7,568 nucleotides of DNA. It comes from an uncultured Prevotellaceae bacterium (GTDB taxonomy: Bacteria; Bacteroidota; Bacteroidia; Bacteroidales; Bacteroidaceae). The notes under the pieces are model-generated. The model ran no database searches. It saw nothing but the letters and a program-made list of their open reading frames with translations, and was not told the origin of the DNA. How positions within the stretch are numbered: position 1 is the stretch's first letter; every line of letters starts with the position of its first letter. A program made the position numbers and the translations under genes. Positions 1 through 6,907 of this stretch are shown in pieces. The stretch covers positions 1-7,568 of the forward strand of contig CAMZHB010000074.1 in assembly GCA_947306605.1 (NCBI GenBank). The letters are read 5' to 3'.

Positions 1-1946
1 GTGCTGACGAGCTTTTTCATGCCGCGGTACTTCAGAAGGTTGTCCACGACGGGTTCTTTGGCCCGCAGTTCTTCCAGCACGGCTTCCGACGTGACGTACT
101 GCCCGCCTTTGGTCTTCTTGGGCTTCTCCAACAAGTGCATTTGGCCGAACAGGATGTCGCCCACTTGTTTTGGTGAAGAGAGGTTGAACTGATGACCGGA
201 GAGTTTGAATACTTGTTGCTCGTAGTCGAGCATGCGTCGGGTGAGTATCTTTGAAATTTCGCGGAGGGTGGCGGTGTCGAGCAGCACGCCGCTTTGCTCC
301 ATGCGCGCCAGAACGGGCACCAGGGGCATTTCAATGTCGCGGAACAGTTTCTCGGTATTCATGCGCTGCATTTCCGCTTCGAGTCGCGGACGAAGACGCA
401 AAATCATGTCGGCTCGCTCGGTGGTAAATGCCGCACGCAGTTCATCGGGCAGGAAACGCATGTCGCGCTCCTCTTCCCACTTCGTGCCGAAGTAGTCGTC
501 AAGCGTACGTCCGCCGTGGTGCAGGTAGATAGTGCCGATGTAACTGAGGTAATGCTTCAGTTCCGGCTGAATCAGGTAGTGAGCCAGCATCGTGTCAAAG
601 AGCGGACCGTCAAGAAGGATATTGTAGTTGCCGAGCATCACCATGGCCAACTTGATGTCGTGTCCTGTCTTTTCGATGTCGGGACTTTCAAACATGGGTC
701 GCAGTTCGTCCAACAGCGTGGGGTCGTTGTCGCAGTCCACGTACCATGTGTCGCCGGGAGCCAGGGCGATGCCCACGCCGACGATTTCGGCGTTGATGGC
801 ATCCTGCGTGGAGGCGGCAAGGCTAAATGCACACTGTTTGTTCGACAGGATTTTCTCAACCAATTCTTTCGTTTTCTTCTTAGTATCACAGACTTGAGTC
901 GTTGAACCTTCGAATTTTTCGGGCTTGAAATTCTCGTATTTTGGACCGCTCGTCCCTTCGTCCGCATTTGAGCCAAAGAGATCGAGTTGTTGCACGTTGC
1001 CGACTGCCTGCACAGGTGTTTTTTCGGCGACAGGCTCAACGGGAGGAGCGAACAGATCTCCCTCGTTTTTCTGTACCGCGGGAGTCTCGCCACAGATTTT
1101 TTTGATGAGCGAGCGGAACTCCAAATCTTCAAAAATCGATTTCAAGGTCTCCATGTCGGGGGCCTTTTTTTGGAGGTTGTCCGGATTAAAATCCAGAGGA
1201 ACGTCGCGACGGATGGTCACCAGGTATTTTGAAAACATCACCTGTTCGCGGTTCGCTTCAATTTTCTCGCGCAGTTTTCCTTTAATTTCATTCAGATGTT
1301 CGTAAATTCCCTCGATAGTTCCGTGGTTTTTTATCAACGTGACAGCCGTCTTTTCCCCCACCCCGGGACAGCCCGGAATGTTGTCGGACGCGTCGCCCAT
1401 GAGTCCCAGGATGTCGATGACCTGTTGTGGTGATTCGATGTCGTATTTGGCTTTCACTTCCTCCGGTCCCATCATGACGAGTCCGCCGGTGGTGGGCTTC
1501 AGTTGGCTGATGTGGGACGTTACCAGTTGGCCGTAGTCCTTGTCGGGTGTCACCATGACGGTTTCCATTCCTGCGGTTTCGGCTGTCGTGGCCAGCGTTC
1601 CGATGACGTCGTCGGCTTCAAAACCAGGCACTTCCAGTATGGGAATGTTGTAAGCGCGAATGATGTCCTTGATGATGGGAACCGATTTACGGATATCCTC
1701 CGGCGTGCTTTCGCGTTGTGCCTTATATTCCTTGTAAGCCTCATGGCGGAACGTTGGTCCCGCAGGGTCAAAGGCCACGCCGATGTGGGTCAGGTCGCTC
1801 TTGTGCCTGATTTCTTCCAACGTGTTTACAAAGCCGAATATGGCCGATGTATTCAGGCCTTTTGAATTGAAGCGGGGGGCGCGTATCAGCGCGTAGTAGG
1901 CGCGGTAAATCAGTGCGTAGGCGTCGAGTAAATACAGTTTTCCCAT
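1..1946 (-). CDS. polA: DNA polymerase I (partial; 3' end outside the window)
   Basis: Fills repair gaps and removes RNA primers from Okazaki fragments. One continuous reading frame starts at ATG 1946-1944 and runs off the left edge after 648 codons with no stop; the family is roughly 900-950 residues. Residues 1 to ~290 are the 5' nuclease. Metal ligands D8, D60 (in FDPAGPTFRHE), E110, D112, D113 (GFEADDVIG), D135, D137, D185 and D188 are all present, followed by a helix-hairpin-helix (IPGCPGVGEKTA, ~190-201). Residues ~290-350 are a polar linker containing QLDLF (320-324). Residues ~365-520 match the 3'-5' exonuclease domain but lack its catalytic carboxylates (S375, A377, A434 and R511 stand where E. 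coli has D355, E357, D424 and D501). The polymerase domain begins near 535 (RMEQSGVLLD) and is cut at KYRGMKKLVS, before motifs A, B and C. It is divergent from the polyprenyl synthase gene. Identity is certain from the family pattern; loss of proofreading is inferred from the alignment. Confidence 0.96.
   Translation of the reverse strand, partial: MGKLYLLDAYALIYRAYYALIRAPRFNSKGLNTSAIFGFVNTLEEIRHKSDLTHIGVAFDPAGPTFRHEAYKEYKAQRESTPEDIRKSVPIIKDIIRAYNIPILEVPGFEADDVIGTLATTAETAGMETVMVTPDKDYGQLVTSHISQLKPTTGGLVMMGPEEVKAKYDIESPQQVIDILGLMGDASDNIPGCPGVGEKTAVTLIKNHGTIEGIYEHLNEIKGKLREKIEANREQVMFSKYLVTIRRDVPLDFNPDNLQKKAPDMETLKSIFEDLEFRSLIKKICGETPAVQKNEGDLFAPPVEPVAEKTPVQAVGNVQQLDLFGSNADEGTSGPKYENFKPEKFEGSTTQVCDTKKKTKELVEKILSNKQCAFSLAASTQDAINAEIVGVGIALAPGDTWYVDCDNDPTLLDELRPMFESPDIEKTGHDIKLAMVMLGNYNILLDGPLFDTMLAHYLIQPELKHYLSYIGTIYLHHGGRTLDDYFGTKWEEERDMRFLPDELRAAFTTERADMILRLRPRLEAEMQRMNTEKLFRDIEMPLVPVLARMEQSGVLLDTATLREISKILTRRMLDYEQQVFKLSGHQFNLSSPKQVGDILFGQMHLLEKPKKTKGGQYVTSEAVLEELRAKEPVVDNLLKYRGMKKLVS
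975..989 (-). other. Candidate beta-clamp-binding motif in the PolA linker
   Basis: These codons encode Q320-L-D-L-F324. This exactly matches the bacterial sliding-clamp-binding pentapeptide consensus QL(S/D)LF. It lies in a Pro/Glu/Ser-rich, probably disordered linker between the 5' nuclease and the degenerate exonuclease domain, an accessible position suited to docking on DnaN. The match is seen directly; binding is inferred. Confidence 0.5.
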
Positions 1947-2035
1947 TTCTTTCGTCTATTTTGCTGTAAAAATAGGAAAAATAAACGAGGTGTTCGCGAT
2001 TTATTCGTAATTTTGCGCAATAAATTTGCAAATTA
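1947..2035. promoter_or_regulatory. Divergent polA / polyprenyl synthase intergenic promoter region
   Basis: This 89-bp, strongly AT-rich gap separates two divergently transcribed genes, so both promoters should lie in or near it. On the plus strand TAAATTTG (2021-2028) fits the Bacteroidetes -7 element TAnnTTTG, but no TTTG is present at the expected -33 spacing. On the minus strand the nearest candidate is TATTTTTA, 7 of 8 matches, a little upstream of the polA ATG, also without a clear -33 element. Two perfect palindromes, TTGCGCAA (2013-2020) and AATTTGCAAATT (2023-2034), sit against the start of the plus-strand gene and could be operator half-sites. Neither gene has a Shine-Dalgarno sequence, as is common in this phylum. 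Confidence 0.5.
2021..2028 (+). promoter_or_regulatory. Candidate -7 promoter element for polyprenyl synthase
   Basis: TAAATTTG matches the Bacteroides-type -7 consensus TAnnTTTG in every fixed position. Transcription would begin about 5-8 bases downstream, on or next to the GTG start codon at 2036. A -33 TTTG is not evident at 19-21 bp upstream, so the call is tentative. Confidence 0.35.
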
Positions 2036-3010
2036 GTGAATCAGTTAGAGCAAATCAAGCAACCCATAGCCGCAGATTTGGTGCGTTTCAACGAGATTTT
2101 CGACGGCACTCTGAAACATCCGAATCCCTTGCTGCATCGTGTTTTCCAGCACATTCTGATGCGTAAGGGCAAGCTCATGCGCCCCACCCTGCTGCTCCTT
2201 TCGGCCCGTGAGTTCGGCCAGCCCACCGAAGCCACCTATCTTTCGGCCGTCATGCTTGAGTTGCTCCACACCGCCTCGTTGGTCCACGACGACGTGGTGG
2301 ACGAGAGCGACGAACGTCGCGGACAGTCGGCCGTGCACTCCGATTTCGGCAACAACGTGGCCGTGCTTGTGGGCGACTATCTCCTGTCTTCCTCGCTCGA
2401 AAAGGCCGCTGAGACGGGCAACATGCGTATCGTAGAGCATATTTCGCGACTTGGCAAGAACCTCGCTTCGGGAGAAATCATCCAGCTCTCAAATACCGAA
2501 ACCGACATCCTTTCGGAGGAAACTTATTTCGATGTCATCCGCCTCAAAACCGCCTCTCTTTTCATTGAAGCCGCCATGCTCGGAGCCATTTCTGTCGGCG
2601 CCGACGAAACGGCCGTGCAGCGCATGAGCCGTTTCGGCGAAATCATAGGACTGTGTTTCCAAATAAAGGACGATATCTTCGATTATTCCGCCAATTCTGA
2701 CATCGGAAAACCTACAGGAAGCGACATGGCCGAGGGCAAACTGACGCTCCCTGCCCTACTCGCTCTCAAAAGTCACGGCAACGATGCGTGGCGCGCTTTG
2801 GCTCGCAAGGTAAAGACTTGCCTGGCTTCTAAAGACGACATTGCACGATTGGTGGAATTTACCAAAACCTCCGGTGGAATCGAAGATTCTTACACGGTGA
2901 TGGAACAACTTTCGGCACAAGCCAGAGCGTTGATTTCCGATTTCCGTCAGGAAGAAATAAAGCAGGCGCTTCTCTCCTACATCGATTTCGTTTCCTCACG
3001 CACCATTTGA
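2036..3010 (+). CDS. ispB: Long-chain polyprenyl diphosphate synthase (IspB/HepT type)
   Basis: Condenses isopentenyl diphosphate onto an allylic primer to build the all-trans prenyl chain, here most likely the menaquinone side chain. The 324-residue length is typical. Motifs in order: GKLMRP (45-50, diphosphate binding); first aspartate-rich motif DDVVD (85-89) followed by RR (94-95); KT (171-172); second aspartate-rich motif DDIFD (212-216) after K211. The fifth residue before the first motif is a small Ala (HTASLVHDD), as in E. coli IspB, which favours a long product over a C15 or C20 one; exact chain length cannot be read from sequence. The start is GTG at 2036: a stop (TAA 2021-2023) lies just upstream in frame, and the first internal ATG would remove the conserved N-terminal helix. 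It is transcribed away from polA and converges on deoC. The symbol is by family analogy. Confidence 0.92.
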   Translation: MNQLEQIKQPIAADLVRFNEIFDGTLKHPNPLLHRVFQHILMRKGKLMRPTLLLLSAREFGQPTEATYLSAVMLELLHTASLVHDDVVDESDERRGQSAVHSDFGNNVAVLVGDYLLSSSLEKAAETGNMRIVEHISRLGKNLASGEIIQLSNTETDILSEETYFDVIRLKTASLFIEAAMLGAISVGADETAVQRMSRFGEIIGLCFQIKDDIFDYSANSDIGKPTGSDMAEGKLTLPALLALKSHGNDAWRALARKVKTCLASKDDIARLVEFTKTSGGIEDSYTVMEQLSAQARALISDFRQEEIKQALLSYIDFVSSRTI

Positions 3011-3074
3011 CAACCCCCTGTTTTGGGTGAAATTTTTATCTTCAAAAAAGAGGCCACATGTTTGACGCGCAAAG

Positions 3075-3137
3075 ACGGCGTTTTGGAAATTAGAAACGGC
3101 GTCTCAAAATTTCGAAACGCCGCTTCTGTTTTGGAAC
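3075..3137. repeat. Three degenerate 21-bp units with an internal hairpin
   Basis: ACGGCG at 3075, ACGGCG at 3096 and ACGCCG at 3117 recur at exactly 21-bp spacing. Units 1 and 2 agree at about 15 of 21 positions; unit 3 is more diverged. The 9-mer GTTTTGGAA occurs in unit 1 (3080-3088) and at the end of unit 3 (3128-3136). Units 2 and 3 also form a hairpin: CGGCGTCTC (3097-3105) against GAAACGCCG (3114-3122), one mismatch, 8-base loop. The segment lies in the non-coding space between two convergent genes. It may be an intergenic repeat family, a protein-binding array or a decayed element; function unknown. Confidence 0.45.
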
Positions 3138-3189
3138 GTAAAGAACTTGACAAAAAGAATACCTTTTCATTAGGTAAAGATAAAATAAC

Positions 3190-3219
3190 GGCGGGTACTT
3201 CAGTTGTGAAGTGCCCGCC
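3190..3219 (-). terminator. Hairpin terminator downstream of deoC, probably bidirectional
   Basis: A 13-bp stem (3190-3202 with 3207-3219, one G-T wobble) closes a 4-base loop. On the minus strand it lies about 30 bases past the deoC stop and is followed by the T-rich run GTTATTTTATC, the form of an intrinsic terminator for the mnmG-to-deoC transcript. On the plus strand it is followed by ATTTTG, so it may also stop transcription from the polyprenyl synthase, leaving a ~180-nt 3' untranslated region. Confidence 0.8.
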
Positions 3220-3250
3220 ATTTTGTACGGTTTCACCGGCAGGTTCGGCC

Positions 3251-4207
3251 TTAGAAGGCCGTGACGTTTTCGCCTTTGATGGCACTGAGCAGGTTGTTGG
3301 CCAGACCGCTGGCGCCGATGCGCAACAGGGTGGGGGTGAGCCAGTCCTGTCCGAGCACTTCCTTGACGATGGAATAGTAATCTACGGCCTGCGCTGCGGT
3401 TTTCACGCCTCCGGCTATTTTGAGACCGATGCGCGTACCGGTTTTCTCATAGTATTCCTTGATGGTCTGGCACATCACATAGACGGCGGCGGGTGTGGCT
3501 CCCGGTTCAATCTTGCCGGTGGACGTTTTGATGAAGTCGGCACCGCTGTATATGGCCATCAGTGCGGCTTTTTTGATGTTCACGGCCGTTTGCAGTGCAC
3601 CGGTTTCCAAAATGACTTTCAGAGGAACGTCTTCGCCGCAGACGGCCTTGATTTCCTGTATTTCGTCACACACGGTTTCGTAGTCGCCGTCAAGGAAATA
3701 GCCTACGGGCAGCACGGTGTCGATTTCCGTGGCCCCGTCCTTGAGTGCCAGGGCAGTCTCGATGGTTTTCACCTCGGGATAGGTCTGTGAAGCGGGAAAT
3801 CCGCCCGTGACGGTGCTTATTTCGATGCCGTCGGCTTCGAGGGATTGGCTGACAAGGCTGACGAAACGCGGATAAACACACAGTCCGGCCAGATGGGGGA
3901 AGTCGGGGTTGGCGTCGGTAAAGCGGTTGACGCGCTCGGTGAGGGCCAGGATGGCGTCTTCGTTGTCGGTGACACGGAGCGACGTGAGTTCGATGCAACC
4001 GAAGAGGAAACGCTTGACTTCAGGCGTGTCGTTCTCGGCAAGCCGTTTTTCAACAATGGTGCGTACTTCTTTTTGTACGATTTCATCGTGCAAATGCAGG
4101 TCATATTGCGCCAACACTTGGTCGTATTTGGAACGTTCTGCACCATGTTCGTGGTGATGGCCGCAGTCGCAAGTCTCGTCGTGGTGATGATGGTGATGGT
4201 CTGTCAT
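3251..4207 (-). CDS. deoC: Deoxyribose-phosphate aldolase with His-rich N-terminus
   Basis: Class I aldolase that cleaves 2-deoxyribose-5-phosphate to glyceraldehyde-3-phosphate and acetaldehyde, the last step of deoxynucleoside salvage. The 318-residue protein has the TIM-barrel signatures: EIDTVLPVG with D163; KVILETG (~197-203); DFIKTSTGK (224-232) with the Schiff-base lysine K227; and LKIAGGVKT (262-270) with K263. An unusual leader precedes the conserved part, which begins near S26: residues 4-9 are six consecutive histidines, then CDCGHHHEH (13-21). No ATG lies between this leader and the conserved start, so the leader appears genuinely translated. It is the last gene of the minus-strand set, 11 bp after the pyrophosphohydrolase gene and just before the terminator. 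Histidine and cysteine density suggests Zn/Ni/Cu binding, which is inference. Confidence 0.95.
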   Translation of the reverse strand: MTDHHHHHHDETCDCGHHHEHGAERSKYDQVLAQYDLHLHDEIVQKEVRTIVEKRLAENDTPEVKRFLFGCIELTSLRVTDNEDAILALTERVNRFTDANPDFPHLAGLCVYPRFVSLVSQSLEADGIEISTVTGGFPASQTYPEVKTIETALALKDGATEIDTVLPVGYFLDGDYETVCDEIQEIKAVCGEDVPLKVILETGALQTAVNIKKAALMAIYSGADFIKTSTGKIEPGATPAAVYVMCQTIKEYYEKTGTRIGLKIAGGVKTAAQAVDYYSIVKEVLGQDWLTPTLLRIGASGLANNLLSAIKGENVTAF

Positions 4208-4218
4208 AGTTTGAATCT

Positions 4219-4554
4219 TTAATGTAGTTTCTGGTTGTTTATATGTCGCGTGGCATCACGCTTGGTTTTCTTTTCCAGTGTTTTATGAAAGGCTTCGGTG
4301 AGATTGACGCCCGTCTGGTTGGCCAGGCAGACAAGAACCCACAACACGTCGGCCATTTCTTCGGCCGGGTCTTGCGACTCGCCTTCCTTGAAACTCTGGT
4401 CACCGTAGCGGCGTGCCATAACGCGTGCCAGTTCACCGACTTCCTCGGTGAGGCAGGCCATGTTGGTCAACTCGCTGAAATAGCGCACGCCGTACTGTTT
4501 GATCCAATCGTCAACAAGCCGTTGCAGATCGTTCAGAGTAAGTACTTCTTTCAT
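4219..4554 (-). CDS. MazG-like nucleotide pyrophosphohydrolase
   Basis: Small all-alpha NTP pyrophosphatase-type protein, 111 residues. The two-helix metal site is visible: EEVGE (37-41) on one helix and EEMAD (65-69) on the next, the EExxE/ExxD pattern of the MazG/dUTPase superfamily. The segment YGVRYFSELTNM and the basic tail KKTKRDATRH fit the short single-domain group common in Bacteroidetes. It probably hydrolyses non-canonical or surplus (d)NTPs to the monophosphate plus pyrophosphate; the substrate cannot be told from sequence. It is a single domain and so is not full-length E. coli-type MazG. The start is ATG 4554-4552, 30 bp after the dtd stop. Its place between dtd and deoC fits co-transcription. 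Confidence 0.88.
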   Translation of the reverse strand: MKEVLTLNDLQRLVDDWIKQYGVRYFSELTNMACLTEEVGELARVMARRYGDQSFKEGESQDPAEEMADVLWVLVCLANQTGVNLTEAFHKTLEKKTKRDATRHINNQKLH

Positions 4555-4584
4555 TAGAGCAATGATTATCTTTGGTTTACCTTT

Positions 4585-5037
4585 TTATTCCTTATTCTTC
4601 GTGTCCATGCAAATGGTTACGGGTCCGTCGTTGGTCAAACAGACCTGCATGTTTGCGCCAAACTCTCCCGTACCGACACTTTTCCCGATGAAACCGCTCA
4701 TTTTTGAACAAAACAGTTCGTAAAGAGGAATGGATATGTCGTGCGTGGCGGCGCGGAACCAGGAAGGGCGGTTGCCTTTCTTGTAGGAAGCCATCAGGGT
4801 GAATTGGCTGACAACGAGAATGTCGCCTCCGACGTCCATGACGCTGCGGTTCATGACACCGTTTTCGTCGTCGAAGATGCGCAGGGCTCCAATCTTGTTT
4901 ACCAGCCAGTCGGCGTCGGTTTCGCTGTCGCTTTGTTCTATGCCGAGCAGCACAAGCAGCCCTTGGCCTATTTCGGATTTCACTTGTCCGGCGATGCTGA
5001 CCGACGCATGGCTTACACGTTGTATGACGGCTCTCAT
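4585..5037 (-). CDS. dtd: D-aminoacyl-tRNA deacylase
   Basis: Hydrolyses D-aminoacyl-tRNA (and glycyl-tRNA-Ala) in the cytoplasm, keeping D-amino acids out of protein. The 150-residue length is typical. It starts MRAVIQRVSHASV as in the family, has the active-site strand SQFTLMA (77-83; most members have Tyr or Ala where M82 stands), KKGNRPS (86-92), and the chirality-checking Gly-cisPro motif NDGPVT (136-141, G138-P139), which acts across the dimer interface. The start ATG is 11 bp downstream of the uvrC stop, indicating co-transcription. No frame damage is visible. Confidence 0.95.
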   Translation of the reverse strand: MRAVIQRVSHASVSIAGQVKSEIGQGLLVLLGIEQSDSETDADWLVNKIGALRIFDDENGVMNRSVMDVGGDILVVSQFTLMASYKKGNRPSWFRAATHDISIPLYELFCSKMSGFIGKSVGTGEFGANMQVCLTNDGPVTICMDTKNKE

Positions 5038-5048
5038 TTGGAATTATT

Positions 5049-6896
5049 TTATTGTTGTTCAGTGATTTCTATGAAAGGGTGGAGGGCAGAATAGAGTTGA
5101 TGCCCCCGCTTGTTTCCTATAATGGTCTGTAGAGTTTGCAAGGGAGCTTCATGAATACGTTTGAAACTCTTGAACTCTTTGATAAGCAGTTCTTTGGTTG
5201 CTTTTCCAATGCCGGGAATATCGTCAAGCGCAGAGTGCAGTTGGCTCTTGGACCGCTTTTGCCGGTGGAAGGTAATGGCGAAACGGTGAACCTCGTCCTG
5301 CATTCGGGTGAGCAAGTGAAAGAGTTCGCTGTTTTGTTTCATGCCGACAACGATGGGCGGGAAACCATAGAGCAGTTCGTTCGTCCGATGACGGTTGTCT
5401 TTTGCAAGTCCTGCAATAGGAATTTCCAAATGCAGTTCGTCTTCCACCACTTTTCTGACACATTCCATTTGTCCCTTGCCTCCGTCAGTGATGATGAGGT
5501 CGGGGAACGGTTGTTGTTCCTCCGCCATGCGTGAATAGCGGCGACGCACCACCTCCTGCATTGAAGCGTAGTCGTCGGGGCCAACGACGGTTTTGATGTT
5601 GTATTTTCGGTATTCTTTCTTTGCCGGCCGAAGTTTTTCAAACACCACGCAGGCTGCCACGGCGTCACTGCCCTGAATGTTTGAGTTGTCGAAGAGTTCT
5701 ACACGGAGGGGGAGCTTTGGTAGATGCAGGTGCTCCTGGATTTCTTTCATTAGCCGTACGCTCTTTTGCTCCGGATTGAGTTTCTCGGCTTGTTTCAGAC
5801 GGTCAAATTTATATTGTTTGACGTTAAGTCCTGAAAGTTCAAGCAGTTTTCGCTTGTCGCCGCGCTGGGGAACAGTTTGCGTGATTCCTTGGAGCGGCAG
5901 ATCGAGTTCAAAAGGAACCACAATTTCTTTCGATGTTGAATGGAAGCGTTCGCGCATTTCAACGATGCCAAGTGTAAGCAATTCTGCTTCGCTCTCGTCC
6001 ATCTTTTTCCGGTATTCGAACGTGAAGGCTTGTGTGATGCTTCCACGAATGACGTGGAGATAGTTGATGAACGCGGTTTTCTCGTCTGTTTCAATGTTGA
6101 ATACGTCCAGATTTGTGTTACTCGGATGAACAATCTCGCTTTTTGCCTGGAAGGACCGCAGCATGTCGTAGCGCTCTTTTATGGTCTGAGCTTCTTCAAA
6201 CCGGAGTTGGCTGGCCAGTTCATCCATGCGTTCCTTCATTTTTGCGAGCACGTTGTCGGTGTTCCCTTTCAGAATTTCACGACACTCGTCAATGTTTTCA
6301 CAATAGTCTTCACGCGACTGTTTTCCAATGCACGGGGCTTTGCACTTCTTAATTTGGAAATTTAGACAGATGTCGTATTTCCCTTCCCTCACGCCTTTTT
6401 CGTTCATGGGCATCATGCATGGACGGGGAAAGTACATTGCCTTGAGCAGGTCGAGCAGGGCGTACATGGTGCCGACGTGAGAGTAAGGGCCGAAGTATTG
6501 TCCTCGTTTCAGTTCGATGTTTCGTGTCTTATAAATGCGTGGAAAGTCTTCTTTGGTGATGCAGATGGACGGATAGGTCTTGTCGTCTTTCAGCAGGACG
6601 TTGTATTTGGGTTGGTATTGTTTGATAAGGTTATTTTCGAGCAGGAGGGCGTCTTCTTCCGACTTGACGACGATGTATTTTATGTCATGAATTTTGCTAA
6701 CCAGCATGCTGGTCTTTGCGCTTTGTTGGTCTTTGTTGAAATACGAGCTGACACGGCGTTTCAGGTTCTTGGCTTTCCCCACATAGATAATAACTCCTGA
6801 AGCATCGTAGTACTGATAGCTTCCCGGTTTTTCTGGAAGGCTTGTTACGATGCTTTTAAGGCGTTTGATGCGTCCTGAATTATCTGAGCGTGTCAT
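5049..6896 (-). CDS. uvrC: UvrABC excinuclease subunit C
   Basis: Makes the 3' and 5' incisions around UvrB-bound DNA lesions in nucleotide excision repair. It has 615 residues, full length. Domains in order: GIY-YIG nuclease for the 3' cut (GSYQYY ~25-30, IYVG 37-40, R47, metal-binding E87); a cysteine set C160, C177, C185 and C189 spaced as in the UvrC iron-sulfur site; UvrB-interacting UVR segment (~215-248); RNase H-like endonuclease for the 5' cut with D403 (FDNSN), D441/D442 (GPDDYASM), D471 (ITDGGKG) and H537 (DEVHRFA); and C-terminal helix-hairpin-helix DNA-binding motifs (~557-600). Position 26 is Ser where Val is usual in the GxY signature. The start ATG (6896-6894) abuts CTCCGGAG and follows the parS-like site by 11 bp. 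The N-terminus is several residues longer than I recall for relatives, so the exact start is slightly uncertain. Confidence 0.97.
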   Translation of the reverse strand: MTRSDNSGRIKRLKSIVTSLPEKPGSYQYYDASGVIIYVGKAKNLKRRVSSYFNKDQQSAKTSMLVSKIHDIKYIVVKSEEDALLLENNLIKQYQPKYNVLLKDDKTYPSICITKEDFPRIYKTRNIELKRGQYFGPYSHVGTMYALLDLLKAMYFPRPCMMPMNEKGVREGKYDICLNFQIKKCKAPCIGKQSREDYCENIDECREILKGNTDNVLAKMKERMDELASQLRFEEAQTIKERYDMLRSFQAKSEIVHPSNTNLDVFNIETDEKTAFINYLHVIRGSITQAFTFEYRKKMDESEAELLTLGIVEMRERFHSTSKEIVVPFELDLPLQGITQTVPQRGDKRKLLELSGLNVKQYKFDRLKQAEKLNPEQKSVRLMKEIQEHLHLPKLPLRVELFDNSNIQGSDAVAACVVFEKLRPAKKEYRKYNIKTVVGPDDYASMQEVVRRRYSRMAEEQQPFPDLIITDGGKGQMECVRKVVEDELHLEIPIAGLAKDNRHRTNELLYGFPPIVVGMKQNSELFHLLTRMQDEVHRFAITFHRQKRSKSQLHSALDDIPGIGKATKELLIKEFKSFKRIHEAPLQTLQTIIGNKRGHQLYSALHPFIEITEQQ

Positions 6897-6907
6897 CTCC
6901 GGAGTGT

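Noticed and set aside
294..905. Plus-strand open frame of about 203 codons
   Set aside because: It lies antisense within polA, whose minus-strand frame is continuous and carries conserved motifs. The encoded sequence resembles no family and its openness is a by-product of polA codon use.
638..1132. Minus-strand frames offset from polA here and at 1768-2031, which could suggest a frameshifted polA
   Set aside because: Codon-by-codon reading from ATG 1946 stays open through the whole segment, with all 5' nuclease motifs and the exonuclease-domain scaffold in one frame. The offset frames are shadows.
3012..3031. Possible terminator directly after the polyprenyl synthase (ACCC...GGGT followed by a T run)
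   Set aside because: Only about 4 bp can pair, too weak beside the 13-bp hairpin at 3190-3219.
3147..3182. TTGACA with a weak TTAGGT-like box 17 bp downstream, as a sigma-70 promoter
   Set aside because: The second box is poor, Bacteroidetes promoters follow TTTG/TAnnTTTG rather than this form, and transcription would run straight into the terminator with no gene to serve.
3023..3790. Plus-strand open frame of about 255 codons beginning in the convergent intergenic region
   Set aside because: Most of it is antisense to deoC, it crosses the terminator hairpin, and its start region is the periodic repeat. No recognisable protein features.
5940..6365. Plus-strand open frame antisense to uvrC
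   Set aside because: The sequence is an uncharacteristic translation opposite well-conserved uvrC domains.
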